Assembly (NCBI RefSeq): GCF_002483305.1
Contig: NZ_DLHQ01000013.1
Location: 1-7,059 of the forward strand
Direction: 5' to 3'
Source: Brevundimonas sp. UBA7664
GTDB lineage: Bacteria > Pseudomonadota > Alphaproteobacteria > Caulobacterales > Caulobacteraceae
Length of the DNA: 7,059 nucleotides
Below are positions 1 to 5,787 of the stretch, piece by piece. Below the pieces are notes generated by a model. The model saw nothing but the letters and a program-made list of their open reading frames with translations, was not told where the DNA came from and made no database searches. The first letter of the stretch is position 1, and each line of letters opens with the position of its first letter. Made by a program: the position numbers and the translations under genes.

Positions 1-133
1 CGGGACGGGGGGAGTCTAGGACGGCCCCCAGCTATGGCGGGATAGGGACGCTGCTTTTTTGGGAAGGCGAGGGGAAACAGAGGGTTGGCGTCGCGGGATA
101 TGCTGGCAATCGGTGGATGGGTAGCAGAGCGAA

Positions 134-182
134 ACCCTTCTCCCATTGGGAGAAGGTGCCCCCGCAGGGGGCGGATGAGGGT
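134..182 (+). repeat. REP-like intergenic palindromic element, copy 1
   Basis: Two adjacent hairpins enclosed by an outer pairing. The first is CCTTCTCCC (136-144), loop ATT, GGGAGAAGG (148-156). The second is GCCCCC (158-163), loop GCA, GGGGGC (167-172). Outer arms ACCCT (134-138) and AGGGT (178-182) could close a three-way structure. From general knowledge, this design recurs in intergenic DNA of Caulobacterales and other proteobacteria, so it is read as a dispersed repeat and not a gene-specific regulator. No tract of T follows it. The 130 bases to its left hold no gene I can support. Confidence 0.7.
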
Positions 183-226
183 CGGCTCGGTGAAGCGGCG
201 AAGCCGCCCCCCGGCGGTCGACCCAC

Positions 227-292
227 ACCCTTTCGCGCAAGGACGACCGCTGCGCGCTCGTGCGCTCAAGCCCTCTCCCAATGGGAGAGGGT
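227..292 (-). repeat. REP-like intergenic palindromic element, copy 2 (inverted)
   Basis: A second element in the opposite orientation to copy 1. A perfect 9-bp hairpin, CCCTCTCCC (271-279), loop AAT, GGGAGAGGG (283-291), sits within outer arms ACCCT (227-231) and AGGGT (288-292), with a further GC-rich hairpin between them (around 250-265). It begins directly after the TGA of the minus-strand transglycosylase gene, so it is the first RNA hairpin downstream of that gene. It could protect the 3' end or assist termination, although no U tract follows on that strand. With copy 1 it forms an inverted pair separated by about 45 bases. Confidence 0.65.
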
Positions 293-1591
293 TCAGTTGG
301 CCCTTCGGATCAGCTCATCCGCAAGATCCGCCGTCAGGTAGCCGTCCGCCAGCCGGCCCTCGGCGATCTGCCAGCGGCGCAGGGCGGCGCGGGTGTTGGC
401 GCCGACAACGCCGTCGACGCCCTGGGTGTCATAGCCGAGGGCGGTCAGGGCGCGCTGGGCGCCGAGGCGCTGGTCGCGCGACAGGGGGGCGTCGGCGGGC
501 CAGGTCGCGACCAGACCGGGCCGGCCCGCGATGCCGTCGGCGGTCAGGCCGATAGCCAGGGCGTAGCTGACCGAGTTGTTGTAGCGGCGGATCACATAGT
601 GGTTGGGCAGGGCCAGGAAGGCCGGGCCGCGCGCGCCCTGGGGCAGCAGGATGACCGCCTCTTCCAGCGCCTCGGCGGCGTTGGGGGCGCCGCCGCGGGC
701 GAGGGCGACGCCGCGCCGGGCCCATTCACGCCACGCATGGCGGGGGCCCTCGGCCTCGGCATAGTCGAAGCCGGCGGGCAGGGTGACCTCATAGCCCCAG
801 GTCTGGCCGGGCTTCCAGCCGGCGCGGGCCAACAGGTTGGCGGCGGAGGCGAGGGCGTCGGCGTCCGAGCCCCAGATGTCGACCTTGCCGTCGCCGGTCT
901 GGTCGACGCCGAGACGCAGATAGGCGTCGGGCATGAACTGGGTCTGGCCCATGGCCCCGGCCCAGCTGCCCTTCAGCCCGGCCCGGTCGCGACGGCCGTC
1001 GACGACGATGTCGAGCGCGTTCTTGAGCTCGCCCTCGGCCCAGTCGCGGCGCCGACCGTCATAGGCGAGGGTGGCGAGGGAGCGGATGACGTCATAGTCG
1101 CCCTGGATGGCCCCGAAGGCGCTCTCATTGCCCCAGATGGAGACGAGGATCTCGGTCGGGACGCCGAAGCGCTGGGTCACCTCCCACGGCACGCGGTCGG
1201 TGCGGGCGCGGCCCTGGGCGATGCGGGTGGCCGAGGCGGCCGACTGGACATAGGCGCCGGCGGGGCGGCTGAACTCGGGCTGGTTGCGGTCGAGGCGGAT
1301 GACCGAGGGATCGGGGGTCAGGCCGGCGAGCTGGCGCTCGTACTCGGCCCGGCGGACCCCGCCGTGGCGGGCGAGGAAACCCTGTTTCCAGCCGTCGAAA
1401 CCGGCCTGGTCGACGACGACGGGCGCGGGCGTGACCGGAGCGGGGGCGGTCGACGGGACGGTCGCGGGAGCGGCCGGCGCGGGGGCGTCGGGCGTCGGGG
1501 CGACCGGCGGCGCCTCCGGCAGCATGGGCGCGCAGGCGGCGACGGAGGCGATGAGGATGAGGCGAAGGCTGATACGCATGGGCTGGATCAT
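293..1591 (-). CDS. Lytic murein transglycosylase, MltB family, lipoprotein with peptidoglycan-binding domain
   Basis: A 432-residue enzyme predicted to cleave the MurNAc-GlcNAc bond of peptidoglycan, leaving 1,6-anhydroMurNAc ends. The N-terminus is a lipoprotein signal with lipobox VAAC (Cys20), so mature protein should be lipid-anchored. A Pro/Ala-rich linker (about 22-60) is followed by an SLT_2/MltB-type catalytic domain (about 62-365). Family landmarks are SIWGNESAFG, whose Glu156 is the likely catalytic acid, GSWAGAMGQTQFMP (208-221) and YNNSVSYALAIG (337-348). Residues 370-428 resemble a PG_binding_1 domain, with LGYDTQGVDGVVGANT and a following RRWQ. The start at 1591 has a GGGGAC ribosome-site-like stretch upstream; the in-frame ATG at 1579 would also leave a complete signal peptide. 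The gene stands alone on the minus strand and is divergent from the BLUF gene. Family assignment is firm; which Mlt paralogue it is cannot be decided here. Confidence 0.93.
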   Translation of the reverse strand: MIQPMRISLRLILIASVAACAPMLPEAPPVAPTPDAPAPAAPATVPSTAPAPVTPAPVVVDQAGFDGWKQGFLARHGGVRRAEYERQLAGLTPDPSVIRLDRNQPEFSRPAGAYVQSAASATRIAQGRARTDRVPWEVTQRFGVPTEILVSIWGNESAFGAIQGDYDVIRSLATLAYDGRRRDWAEGELKNALDIVVDGRRDRAGLKGSWAGAMGQTQFMPDAYLRLGVDQTGDGKVDIWGSDADALASAANLLARAGWKPGQTWGYEVTLPAGFDYAEAEGPRHAWREWARRGVALARGGAPNAAEALEEAVILLPQGARGPAFLALPNHYVIRRYNNSVSYALAIGLTADGIAGRPGLVATWPADAPLSRDQRLGAQRALTALGYDTQGVDGVVGANTRAALRRWQIAEGRLADGYLTADLADELIRRAN

Positions 1592-1770
1592 AGGTCCCCG
1601 ACGGTGTTCGCGTCATGACAAGTGCGCGAGTGGGCAAGGCTTGCTGCAATACCGGGGCCAAAGCGGGGCCGCCGGAGGAAGGGACGATCCGGGGCCGGAG
1701 AGTGACTTCGCAACCTTGCGTTCGGCAAACGGTTGCGCTGGGTGGGGCATGCCGCCCCAGGGCCACAAGA

Positions 1771-2184
1771 ATGGCGAAAGACCTGTGCAGGCTGGTCTAT
1801 CGAAGCGAGTCCCGGATCGACCACAACGACGATGTGGCGCTCGACAGGATTTTCAGAACATCGGTGAAGAACAATCTTCGCGACCGGCTCACTGGCGCGC
1901 TCGCGCTGCCGGACGGCAAATTCGTTCAGGCGATCGAGGGCGGCCGGCTGGATCTCGTCGCGCTGATGGTACGCATTCGGGCCGACGACCGGCATTGCAA
2001 TGTCGTGGTTCTGGGGGAATGGCCGATCACGGCCCGGCTGTTCCCCGGCTGGGCCATGGCGCGGCCGGACCCGGAGCCGCTGAGCCGTCAGGCGTTCCGG
2101 ATCGTCACCGAGGATGGCAGCGGCGTTCAGGTGACGGGCATTCTGCTGGACATGACGAAGCAGCCCGCGACGGCCTGGCTGTAG
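1771..2184 (+). CDS. Short BLUF-domain blue-light sensor protein
   Basis: A 137-residue protein that is essentially one BLUF domain, a flavin-binding blue-light photoreceptor fold. Key residues align with AppA/PixD-type proteins: Tyr10 in CRLVYRS, Asn34-Asn35, Gln53 in KFVQAIEG, and Trp94 and Met96 in FPGWAMA. The Tyr, Gln, Trp and Met spacing matches known short BLUF proteins except for one extra residue before the Asn pair. RLTGAL and RIRADDRH are also typical of the family. No output domain is attached, so it should signal by protein-protein contact, as PixD-type proteins do; the partner is not evident nearby. The frame is open from 1615, but the domain begins right after the ATG at 1771, so that start is chosen. 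Its ribosome site is weak, and a small GGGGC/GCCCC hairpin (1744-1758) lies just upstream of the start. Confidence 0.9.
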   Translation: MAKDLCRLVYRSESRIDHNDDVALDRIFRTSVKNNLRDRLTGALALPDGKFVQAIEGGRLDLVALMVRIRADDRHCNVVVLGEWPITARLFPGWAMARPDPEPLSRQAFRIVTEDGSGVQVTGILLDMTKQPATAWL

Positions 2185-2202
2185 CGCCGGGCGACGGGCG
2201 GA

Positions 2203-2242
2203 GGAAGTCGCGCCACGCGGGTGTGCGGGGCGGGCGACTTCC
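2203..2242 (+). terminator. Possible terminator after the BLUF gene
   Basis: Arms GGAAGTCGC (2203-2211) and GCGACTTCC (2234-2242) form a perfect 9-bp stem 18 bases past the BLUF stop codon. A short T run follows (CCCCATTTTG). The loop of 22 bases is long for an intrinsic terminator, so efficiency is uncertain. Confidence 0.4.
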
Positions 2243-2259
2243 CCATTTTGCGTCATTAA

Positions 2260-2286
2260 CCCTCAATTTCATGGAATATTTGAGGG
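2260..2286. promoter_or_regulatory. AT-rich inverted repeat upstream of the tRNA-like gene
   Basis: CCCTCAA (2260-2266) and TTGAGGG (2280-2286) are perfect 7-bp inverted arms around a 13-base AT-rich centre, in an otherwise very GC-rich stretch. It lies 44 bases before the tRNA-like gene. It could be an operator or part of that gene's promoter: TTGCGT (2248-2253) and TGGAAT (2272-2277), 18 bases apart, are a weak sigma70-like pair. The function is inferred only. Confidence 0.3.
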
Positions 2287-2329
2287 GTGAGGGCGCAGAA
2301 GGGGATCAGCTCTGAGACCCGATACCGAT

Positions 2330-2406
2330 GGCCTGGTGGCGGAGGGGCGACGCGACGGCGGTGCAACGCCGTAGACCCTCCGTTCAACTCGGAGGCCAGG
2401 CCTCCA
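2330..2406 (+). tRNA. tRNA-Cys(GCA)-like gene with non-canonical cloverleaf (possibly a minor tRNA or pseudo-tRNA)
   Basis: Four arms fold in tRNA order. The acceptor is GGCCTGG (2330-2336) with CCAGGCC (2396-2402). T8-G9 follow at 2337-2338. The D arm has stem GCG/CGC (2339-2341, 2351-2353) with a G run in its loop. The anticodon arm is ACGGC/GCCGT (2355-2359, 2368-2372) with loop GGTGCAAC, read as T33, anticodon GCA (2363-2365) and A37. The T arm is CTCCG-TTCAACT-CGGAG (2378-2394). Discriminator T2403, the usual tRNA-Cys identity base, and an encoded CCA complete it. Oddities are one extra paired base between T stem and acceptor (G2395, able to pair with T2337 or C2377), giving 13 stacked pairs instead of 12; an 8-base anticodon loop where 7 is normal; and a D loop without the usual GGTTA-like core. 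These fit a minor or degenerate tRNA better than the housekeeping tRNA-Cys. The reading was made by eye, not by a scanner. Confidence 0.6.
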
Positions 2407-2420
2407 TCCTCTCCTTTGGT

Positions 2421-2460
2421 GCGCTAACGCGAGCGACTCGGTCGCTCGCTGCTTGAGCGC
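2421..2460. repeat. Long imperfect hairpin between convergent genes
   Basis: An inner perfect stem, GCGAGCGA (2429-2436), loop CTCGG, TCGCTCGC (2442-2449), is extended by outer arms GCGCTAA (2421-2427) and TTGAGCGC (2453-2460) with one bulged base. It follows the tRNA-like gene by 14 bases and lies about 80 bases past the stop of the minus-strand 660-codon gene, so it could end or protect transcripts from either side. No U tract follows on either strand. The right arm shares the 10-mer GCTTGAGCGC with palindromic element copy 2, which suggests a related dispersed repeat family. The rest of 2461-2539 shows nothing further. Confidence 0.5.
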
Positions 2461-2539
2461 GGGAAACTGCGGATGTTGCGGGGGGCAGCTGTCGATCCCA
2501 AGCGGACGTTAAGGACCAGCGTCTACTCGCCATCTCCGC

Positions 2540-4522
2540 TCATCGGTCCCTGCACACGCCGCTGATGTTGCGCGGGCAACGGAAGGTGATACGGCCGTCG
2601 ACGAAGACGCCCAGCATCTCGGGCACATTGCGCGAGGCTCCGGGATTGCTCGGATGAAGACCGTAGCCGCAGCCGAAGGCGCGGTACGGCCCCGCCCGCG
2701 GAAGTTCGCGATAGTTGGCGCAAGACATCTGGTCGAAGTGGAAGGCGACATTGGCCTGTTCGAAATTGACGTAGGTCATCTGCAGCGGCCCCTCGCAGCG
2801 CCAGTTGTTGAACTGGGCTTGAGGATCCGACAGTGAGCACAGGACGACTGCCTCCCTGAAATCGATAACCCGGTTGCGTTCGGCCTCGGCAGCGGCGCGC
2901 TGGCGCTCCTGCTCCTGACGGCGGGCCTCGGCCTCGCGTTCAGCCTGTTCGCGACGTTGGCGCGCTTCTTGATCCCGCCGCTCCTGCTCTTCTCGCGCCT
3001 GCTGGGCCTGGCGTTCGCGCTGCTCGGCGGCGCGCGCCTGTTGCTCGCGCCGCTGCTGGTCGGCCTCGGCCTGTTCCTGGCGAGCTTGGCGATCTGCTTC
3101 GTCCCGAGCGCCCCGATCGACATCGTTTTGAGCCGGCGCCTGAGCCGTGTTCCGATAGGTGTTCGCTCCGGCCAAGGCCTCCCGGTCCTCGGTCCACCGG
3201 GCCTCATCCTGGCTCCGCTGACGCTCAAGGTCTGCACGTTCGGCGGCGTGTCGAGCGTCTCTCGCCTCACCTTCGCGACGTTGTTGCTGGGTCAGGGGAT
3301 TATTAGGATCGTTCATCGCCGCGATGGTCTGACGCTCCGCTTCGCGCTGGGCCTCGTAGCGTTGGCGTTCGGCTTGGAAGTTGGCGTTGGCAGCAGAAGC
3401 GATCTCAGAGTTTGGACCGGCCACGGCGGAGCCTGCGGCCATCCCAGCAGTGATTGACGCCATATCGCCGTCAGTCTGCATACCAGCGGCCACACCCCCG
3501 ACCACTGCGCCCAACATGCCGAACATCTCATCTCGGTCTTGCCGGGCCTGCTGTATCGCTTGGTCCGAGCGGAAGGATTCATTCGCGCCGAACATCCCGA
3601 AGGCCCGCCAGGGACGCCAGCGACCGCGCTTGTATTCATCCATGTTCGTTTCGAACCGGTCGCCAACAAAGCGGTAGACCAATCGGGTCGCCCCCTCGAC
3701 GGCAGCCGCGTTAGACACCAGCGATCCATTCTCCAGAATAGTGAAGCCGATCGGGGCTCCCGTCGCTGGATCCAGGGTGAAGTCCTGGTTTATCAATGTG
3801 CCGTACGCGCTTTTCTCCATTCTCAGCACCACCCCCGGCGTTACCCAGTAAAACGAGATGCGCTGTGTTTCCGGGATGGTGATCTCAAATCGGCTGAACG
3901 AGCGCCCGACGTTCTGATCCATCCCGCCCCAGCAGCCAAGTTGGCGGCAGCGGGCGGGGACTTCCGCGATCGCAGCGGCCACGGCGGGGGCCGATGCGAT
4001 CGGGGTCGAAGGAGGCTGTGAAGTTCGCTGAGCGGTCGCCATCGCAAGTGACCCGTCCGTGGGCGGGTTTGCAGTGATTGGACCTGCGGCAGCGGCCACC
4101 ATCGTAGTGCCATCTTGTCCACTGTCTTCTCGCAGACTGATCGTATGTAAGTAGTCGCCGGGGATGAAGGAGGTGTCCATCACGCTGACGACGTAAAGGG
4201 CGTCCGATGGCAGGGTTACGGTTTCGGCCTGACCTCGGACGATGGTGTTGTGAACTGCACTTGCGGGGGTCGTTGATGCGTTCGCGACGATGATGCGGAC
4301 AGGCCTATTTCCAGCGGCGCGTAGATCAACAGTGACCTGTTGGCCTGCTCGGCCTTGGATCCGGTAGGCCAGTCCGCCGTACGCCCGCGCCTCAATCGGT
4401 TGGCCTGGAACGACCTCGGTGAGCCGAGCGATGGCGACGCTGGGAGCTGCTTGGCTGAGAGACTCGGCGGGCGTGCCCGCAGCAATCAAACCAGTGGCGA
4501 CAGCCACGCACAACAAACGCAT
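2540..4522 (-). CDS. Exported multi-domain coiled-coil protein of unknown function
   Basis: A 660-residue protein I do not recognise as a named family. Residues 1-25 look like a Sec signal peptide with an AxA-type end (SLSQA). Residues 30-132 are beta-rich and resemble the pre-peptidase C-terminal (PPC) type of fold, a tentative likeness. A low-complexity Ala/Pro/Thr linker (about 140-188) leads to a Cys pair (192, 197) and a Trp/Phe/Tyr-rich domain (about 200-312). Residues 334-369 carry GxxxG-type glycine zippers (LGAVVGGVAAG, TAGMAAGSAVAG), able to pair within a membrane or oligomer. Residues 383-550 are an Arg/Glu/Gln/Ala-rich, probably helical coiled coil. The C-terminal 110 residues hold six cysteines (562, 576, 601, 618, 649, 657), suggesting disulfides in the periplasm. 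Translation starts at the ATG at 4522 with a GGGGG site 4-8 bases upstream. The gene is monocistronic. Its 5' half looks less GC-rich than its neighbours, hinting at transfer or rapid change. Confidence 0.85.
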   Translation of the reverse strand: MRLLCVAVATGLIAAGTPAESLSQAAPSVAIARLTEVVPGQPIEARAYGGLAYRIQGRAGQQVTVDLRAAGNRPVRIIVANASTTPASAVHNTIVRGQAETVTLPSDALYVVSVMDTSFIPGDYLHTISLREDSGQDGTTMVAAAAGPITANPPTDGSLAMATAQRTSQPPSTPIASAPAVAAAIAEVPARCRQLGCWGGMDQNVGRSFSRFEITIPETQRISFYWVTPGVVLRMEKSAYGTLINQDFTLDPATGAPIGFTILENGSLVSNAAAVEGATRLVYRFVGDRFETNMDEYKRGRWRPWRAFGMFGANESFRSDQAIQQARQDRDEMFGMLGAVVGGVAAGMQTDGDMASITAGMAAGSAVAGPNSEIASAANANFQAERQRYEAQREAERQTIAAMNDPNNPLTQQQRREGEARDARHAAERADLERQRSQDEARWTEDREALAGANTYRNTAQAPAQNDVDRGARDEADRQARQEQAEADQQRREQQARAAEQRERQAQQAREEQERRDQEARQRREQAEREAEARRQEQERQRAAAEAERNRVIDFREAVVLCSLSDPQAQFNNWRCEGPLQMTYVNFEQANVAFHFDQMSCANYRELPRAGPYRAFGCGYGLHPSNPGASRNVPEMLGVFVDGRITFRCPRNISGVCRDR

Positions 4523-4546
4523 AACACCCCCGCGAACAACGTTACG

Positions 4547-4574
4547 GTTGTAAAACCGACTAAAGAGTTGTCAA
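4547..4574 (-). promoter_or_regulatory. Sigma70-type promoter of the 660-codon gene
   Basis: On the minus strand, TTGACA (4574-4569) is a perfect -35 box, followed after 16 bases by TACAAC (4552-4547), a four-of-six match to the -10 consensus. The -10 box ends 24 bases before the ATG at 4522, leaving a short leader containing the G-rich ribosome site. The local AT content contrasts with its surroundings. Activity is inferred from the motif alone. Confidence 0.6.
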
Positions 4575-4735
4575 TCCGGCCGAGCTGCCCGGTCGCCTCG
4601 AGATGCTGTGGGGGAGCAGGTTTCTCACGACGGCCAGCACCCGCGGCGGCATCGCGATCAAATGTCGCGAACCGCATTGGACAGGTCTCCTTGCCACCCA
4701 TAGCGGACAGTGGGCCGCCGACCGTACGCGGACGC

Positions 4736-5248
4736 TCACAGCTTGCTGAAGGCCACGCCGCGCCAGCCCCAGCCCGCCGCCCGGGCGGCGGCCACCAGCG
4801 GCTTCTTGATTTCGTCGGTGTCAAACCGGTAGCTGTAGACCTCGCCCCAGGAGAGGTCCTCGCGGAAGGCGTAGACCGCCTCGAAGCTCTTTTCCCACGA
4901 CTGGCCGCGGAAGCCGCTGGCCGTGGCGGACAGGACGGGGACGCCGGCGCGCCATTCGACCTCCCAGGACTGGTCGACGGCGCGGACCTCGCCCTTCGCT
5001 TCGTCGAACTTCATCAGCACCTTGAAGACGCGCTGGATGCCGGCCTTGGCGAAGATCTCATACCAGTCGGCGTCGACGATCCGCCATTCGGCCACGAGGT
5101 CGACCCCTTCGGGCGCGCCGTCGCGGACGGTGAAGGGGGCGGTGTCGCGGTTGATGGCGAGGAGTGCGGCCCGCAGCGCCGGGACGGGGAGGCGCGGCAC
5201 GCCGGGCGGGGCGGGTTTGCTGCCGGTCATCCAGTCGAACAGTCCCAT
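4736..5248 (-). CDS. Conserved-looking cytoplasmic protein of unknown function
   Basis: A 170-residue soluble protein with no signal peptide or membrane segment. It starts MGLFDWMTG, has a Pro-rich stretch (11-22), and then a dense region with many Trp, Phe and Tyr (about 50-140) whose alternating pattern (AEWRIVDADWYEIF, VFKVLMKFD, SWEVEWRAG, WGEVYSYRFDTDEI) suggests a compact alpha/beta fold. I do not recognise a named family or catalytic motif. Codon use is strongly GC3-biased, like the other chromosomal genes here, supporting a real gene. The frame is open upstream to 5515, but the extension would cover the rpmJ promoter region and has poor coding character. The ATG at 5248 has an AGGA-containing site upstream and is preferred. 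It is transcribed divergently from rpmJ. Confidence 0.8.
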   Translation of the reverse strand: MGLFDWMTGSKPAPPGVPRLPVPALRAALLAINRDTAPFTVRDGAPEGVDLVAEWRIVDADWYEIFAKAGIQRVFKVLMKFDEAKGEVRAVDQSWEVEWRAGVPVLSATASGFRGQSWEKSFEAVYAFREDLSWGEVYSYRFDTDEIKKPLVAAARAAGWGWRGVAFSKL

Positions 5249-5381
5249 GGGCGTGGTTCCTGCCGGCGCGGCGTTACGGACGCGGGCGATGGAATCGGCT
5301 TGCACGATGTGGCGGGCGGGGGCAATCGCGGACCGACCCGGGCGGGGCTGTCGATCAGACGACTGGGGCCTGCCCATCTGG

Positions 5382-5410
5382 TTGACGAACCGGGGAAGCC
5401 TCTCTATACG
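5382..5410 (+). promoter_or_regulatory. Sigma70-type promoter of rpmJ
   Basis: TTGACG (5382-5387) and TATACG (5405-5410) are separated by exactly 17 bases, close to the ideal sigma70 arrangement. Transcription should start near 5417, giving a leader of about 57 bases before the rpmJ ATG. This is the strongest promoter-like signal in the window. Confidence 0.8.
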
Positions 5411-5419
5411 CACCGCTCC

Positions 5420-5450
5420 GCCGCAGGTTCGTCCCGCGGCTTTTCTGTTT
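5420..5450 (+). promoter_or_regulatory. Terminator-like hairpin in the rpmJ leader (possible attenuator)
   Basis: GCCGC (5420-5424) pairs with GCGGC (5436-5440), extended inward past an A-C mismatch by GG/CC around a TTCGT loop, and is followed at once by TTTTCTGTTT. This has the form of a weak intrinsic terminator at the very start of the predicted transcript, 33 bases before the rpmJ start codon. No plus-strand gene lies just upstream that would need it, so an attenuator or a 5'-stabilising element is likelier. Function is inferred. Confidence 0.4.
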
Positions 5451-5473
5451 TGCTTTGCCCCAGGACGACGACC

Positions 5474-5599
5474 ATGAAGGTCCGTAGCTCGCTCAAGTCG
5501 CTCAAGACCCGCCACCGCGACTGCAAGGTCGTGCGCCGCAAGGGTGTTGTGTACGTGATCAACAAGACCGACCCGCGCTTCAAGGCGAAGCAGGGCTAA
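5474..5599 (+). CDS. rpmJ: 50S ribosomal protein L36, zinc-independent (C-minus) form
   Basis: A 41-residue basic protein of the large ribosomal subunit. MKVRSSLKSLKTRHRDC at the start and PRFKAKQG at the end are diagnostic of L36. It is the longer 41-residue type, in which the zinc-ribbon cysteines are missing: only Cys17 remains and VINKT stands where the zinc form has a Cys. It should therefore fold without zinc, and this form is usual as the sole L36 in alphaproteobacteria. The frame is open for more than 1 kb upstream, but the true start is the ATG at 5474, after an AGGACGACGACC leader end. The gene is monocistronic, flanked by its own promoter and terminator. Confidence 0.97.
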   Translation: MKVRSSLKSLKTRHRDCKVVRRKGVVYVINKTDPRFKAKQG

Positions 5600-5639
5600 A
5601 CACGGTCGTCCGCGCCACAGCGCGGCTCGAAAGTTTCAG

Positions 5640-5666
5640 GGCTGCGGACTTGTCCGCAGCCTTTTT
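5640..5666 (+). terminator. Intrinsic terminator of rpmJ
   Basis: GGCTGCGGAC (5640-5649) and GTCCGCAGCC (5652-5661) are perfect complements around TT, forming at least a 9-bp GC-rich stem. TTTTT (5662-5666) follows immediately. It lies 40 bases past the rpmJ stop and separates rpmJ from gapR. Confidence 0.92.
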
Positions 5667-5787
5667 CGCGTCTGGCCCCGACGGTCGTTGAGTCGCGCGG
5701 GGCGACGTGGTTAGCGTCCCTCTCAAATCCCCTTCGCTCTCCAGCGGCCTTTCGCCGACCCGGAGAGCCGTGTTCCGGAGTTCTCCC

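Noticed and set aside
16..240. Minus-strand 74- and 64-codon frames
   Set aside because: They run through the palindromic repeat elements and show no ribosome site or recognisable sequence.
260..1618. 452-codon plus-strand open frame
   Set aside because: It is the antisense shadow of the transglycosylase gene, lengthened by GC bias, with low-complexity Gly/Ala/Asp sequence and no domain.
1744..1758. GGGGC/GCCCC hairpin before the BLUF start as an RNA switch
   Set aside because: A five-pair stem in such GC-rich DNA is expected by chance; nothing else supports regulation.
1615..1770. 52-codon upstream extension of the BLUF protein
   Set aside because: BLUF domains begin a few residues before the LVYRS strand, and the extension has no matching family sequence.
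2330..2406. Selenocysteine tRNA, suggested by the 13-pair acceptor/T branch
   Set aside because: The anticodon loop has no TCA, the variable region is only 4-5 bases and the D stem is short; cysteine features (GCA, discriminator T) fit better.
2957..3457. Plus-strand frame with membrane-like Leu/Ala stretches
   Set aside because: It is antisense to the Arg/Glu/Gln coiled coil of the 660-residue protein; codons for charged residues read backwards give Leu-, Ala- and Arg-rich sequence.
4340..5473. Long N-terminal extension of rpmJ
   Set aside because: L36 is 41 residues and its own promoter and start lie at 5382-5474; the extension is antisense to the 170-codon gene.
5249..5515. 89-codon upstream extension of the 170-residue protein
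   Set aside because: It would run through the rpmJ promoter and start, and its sequence lacks coding character; the ATG at 5248 has a ribosome site.
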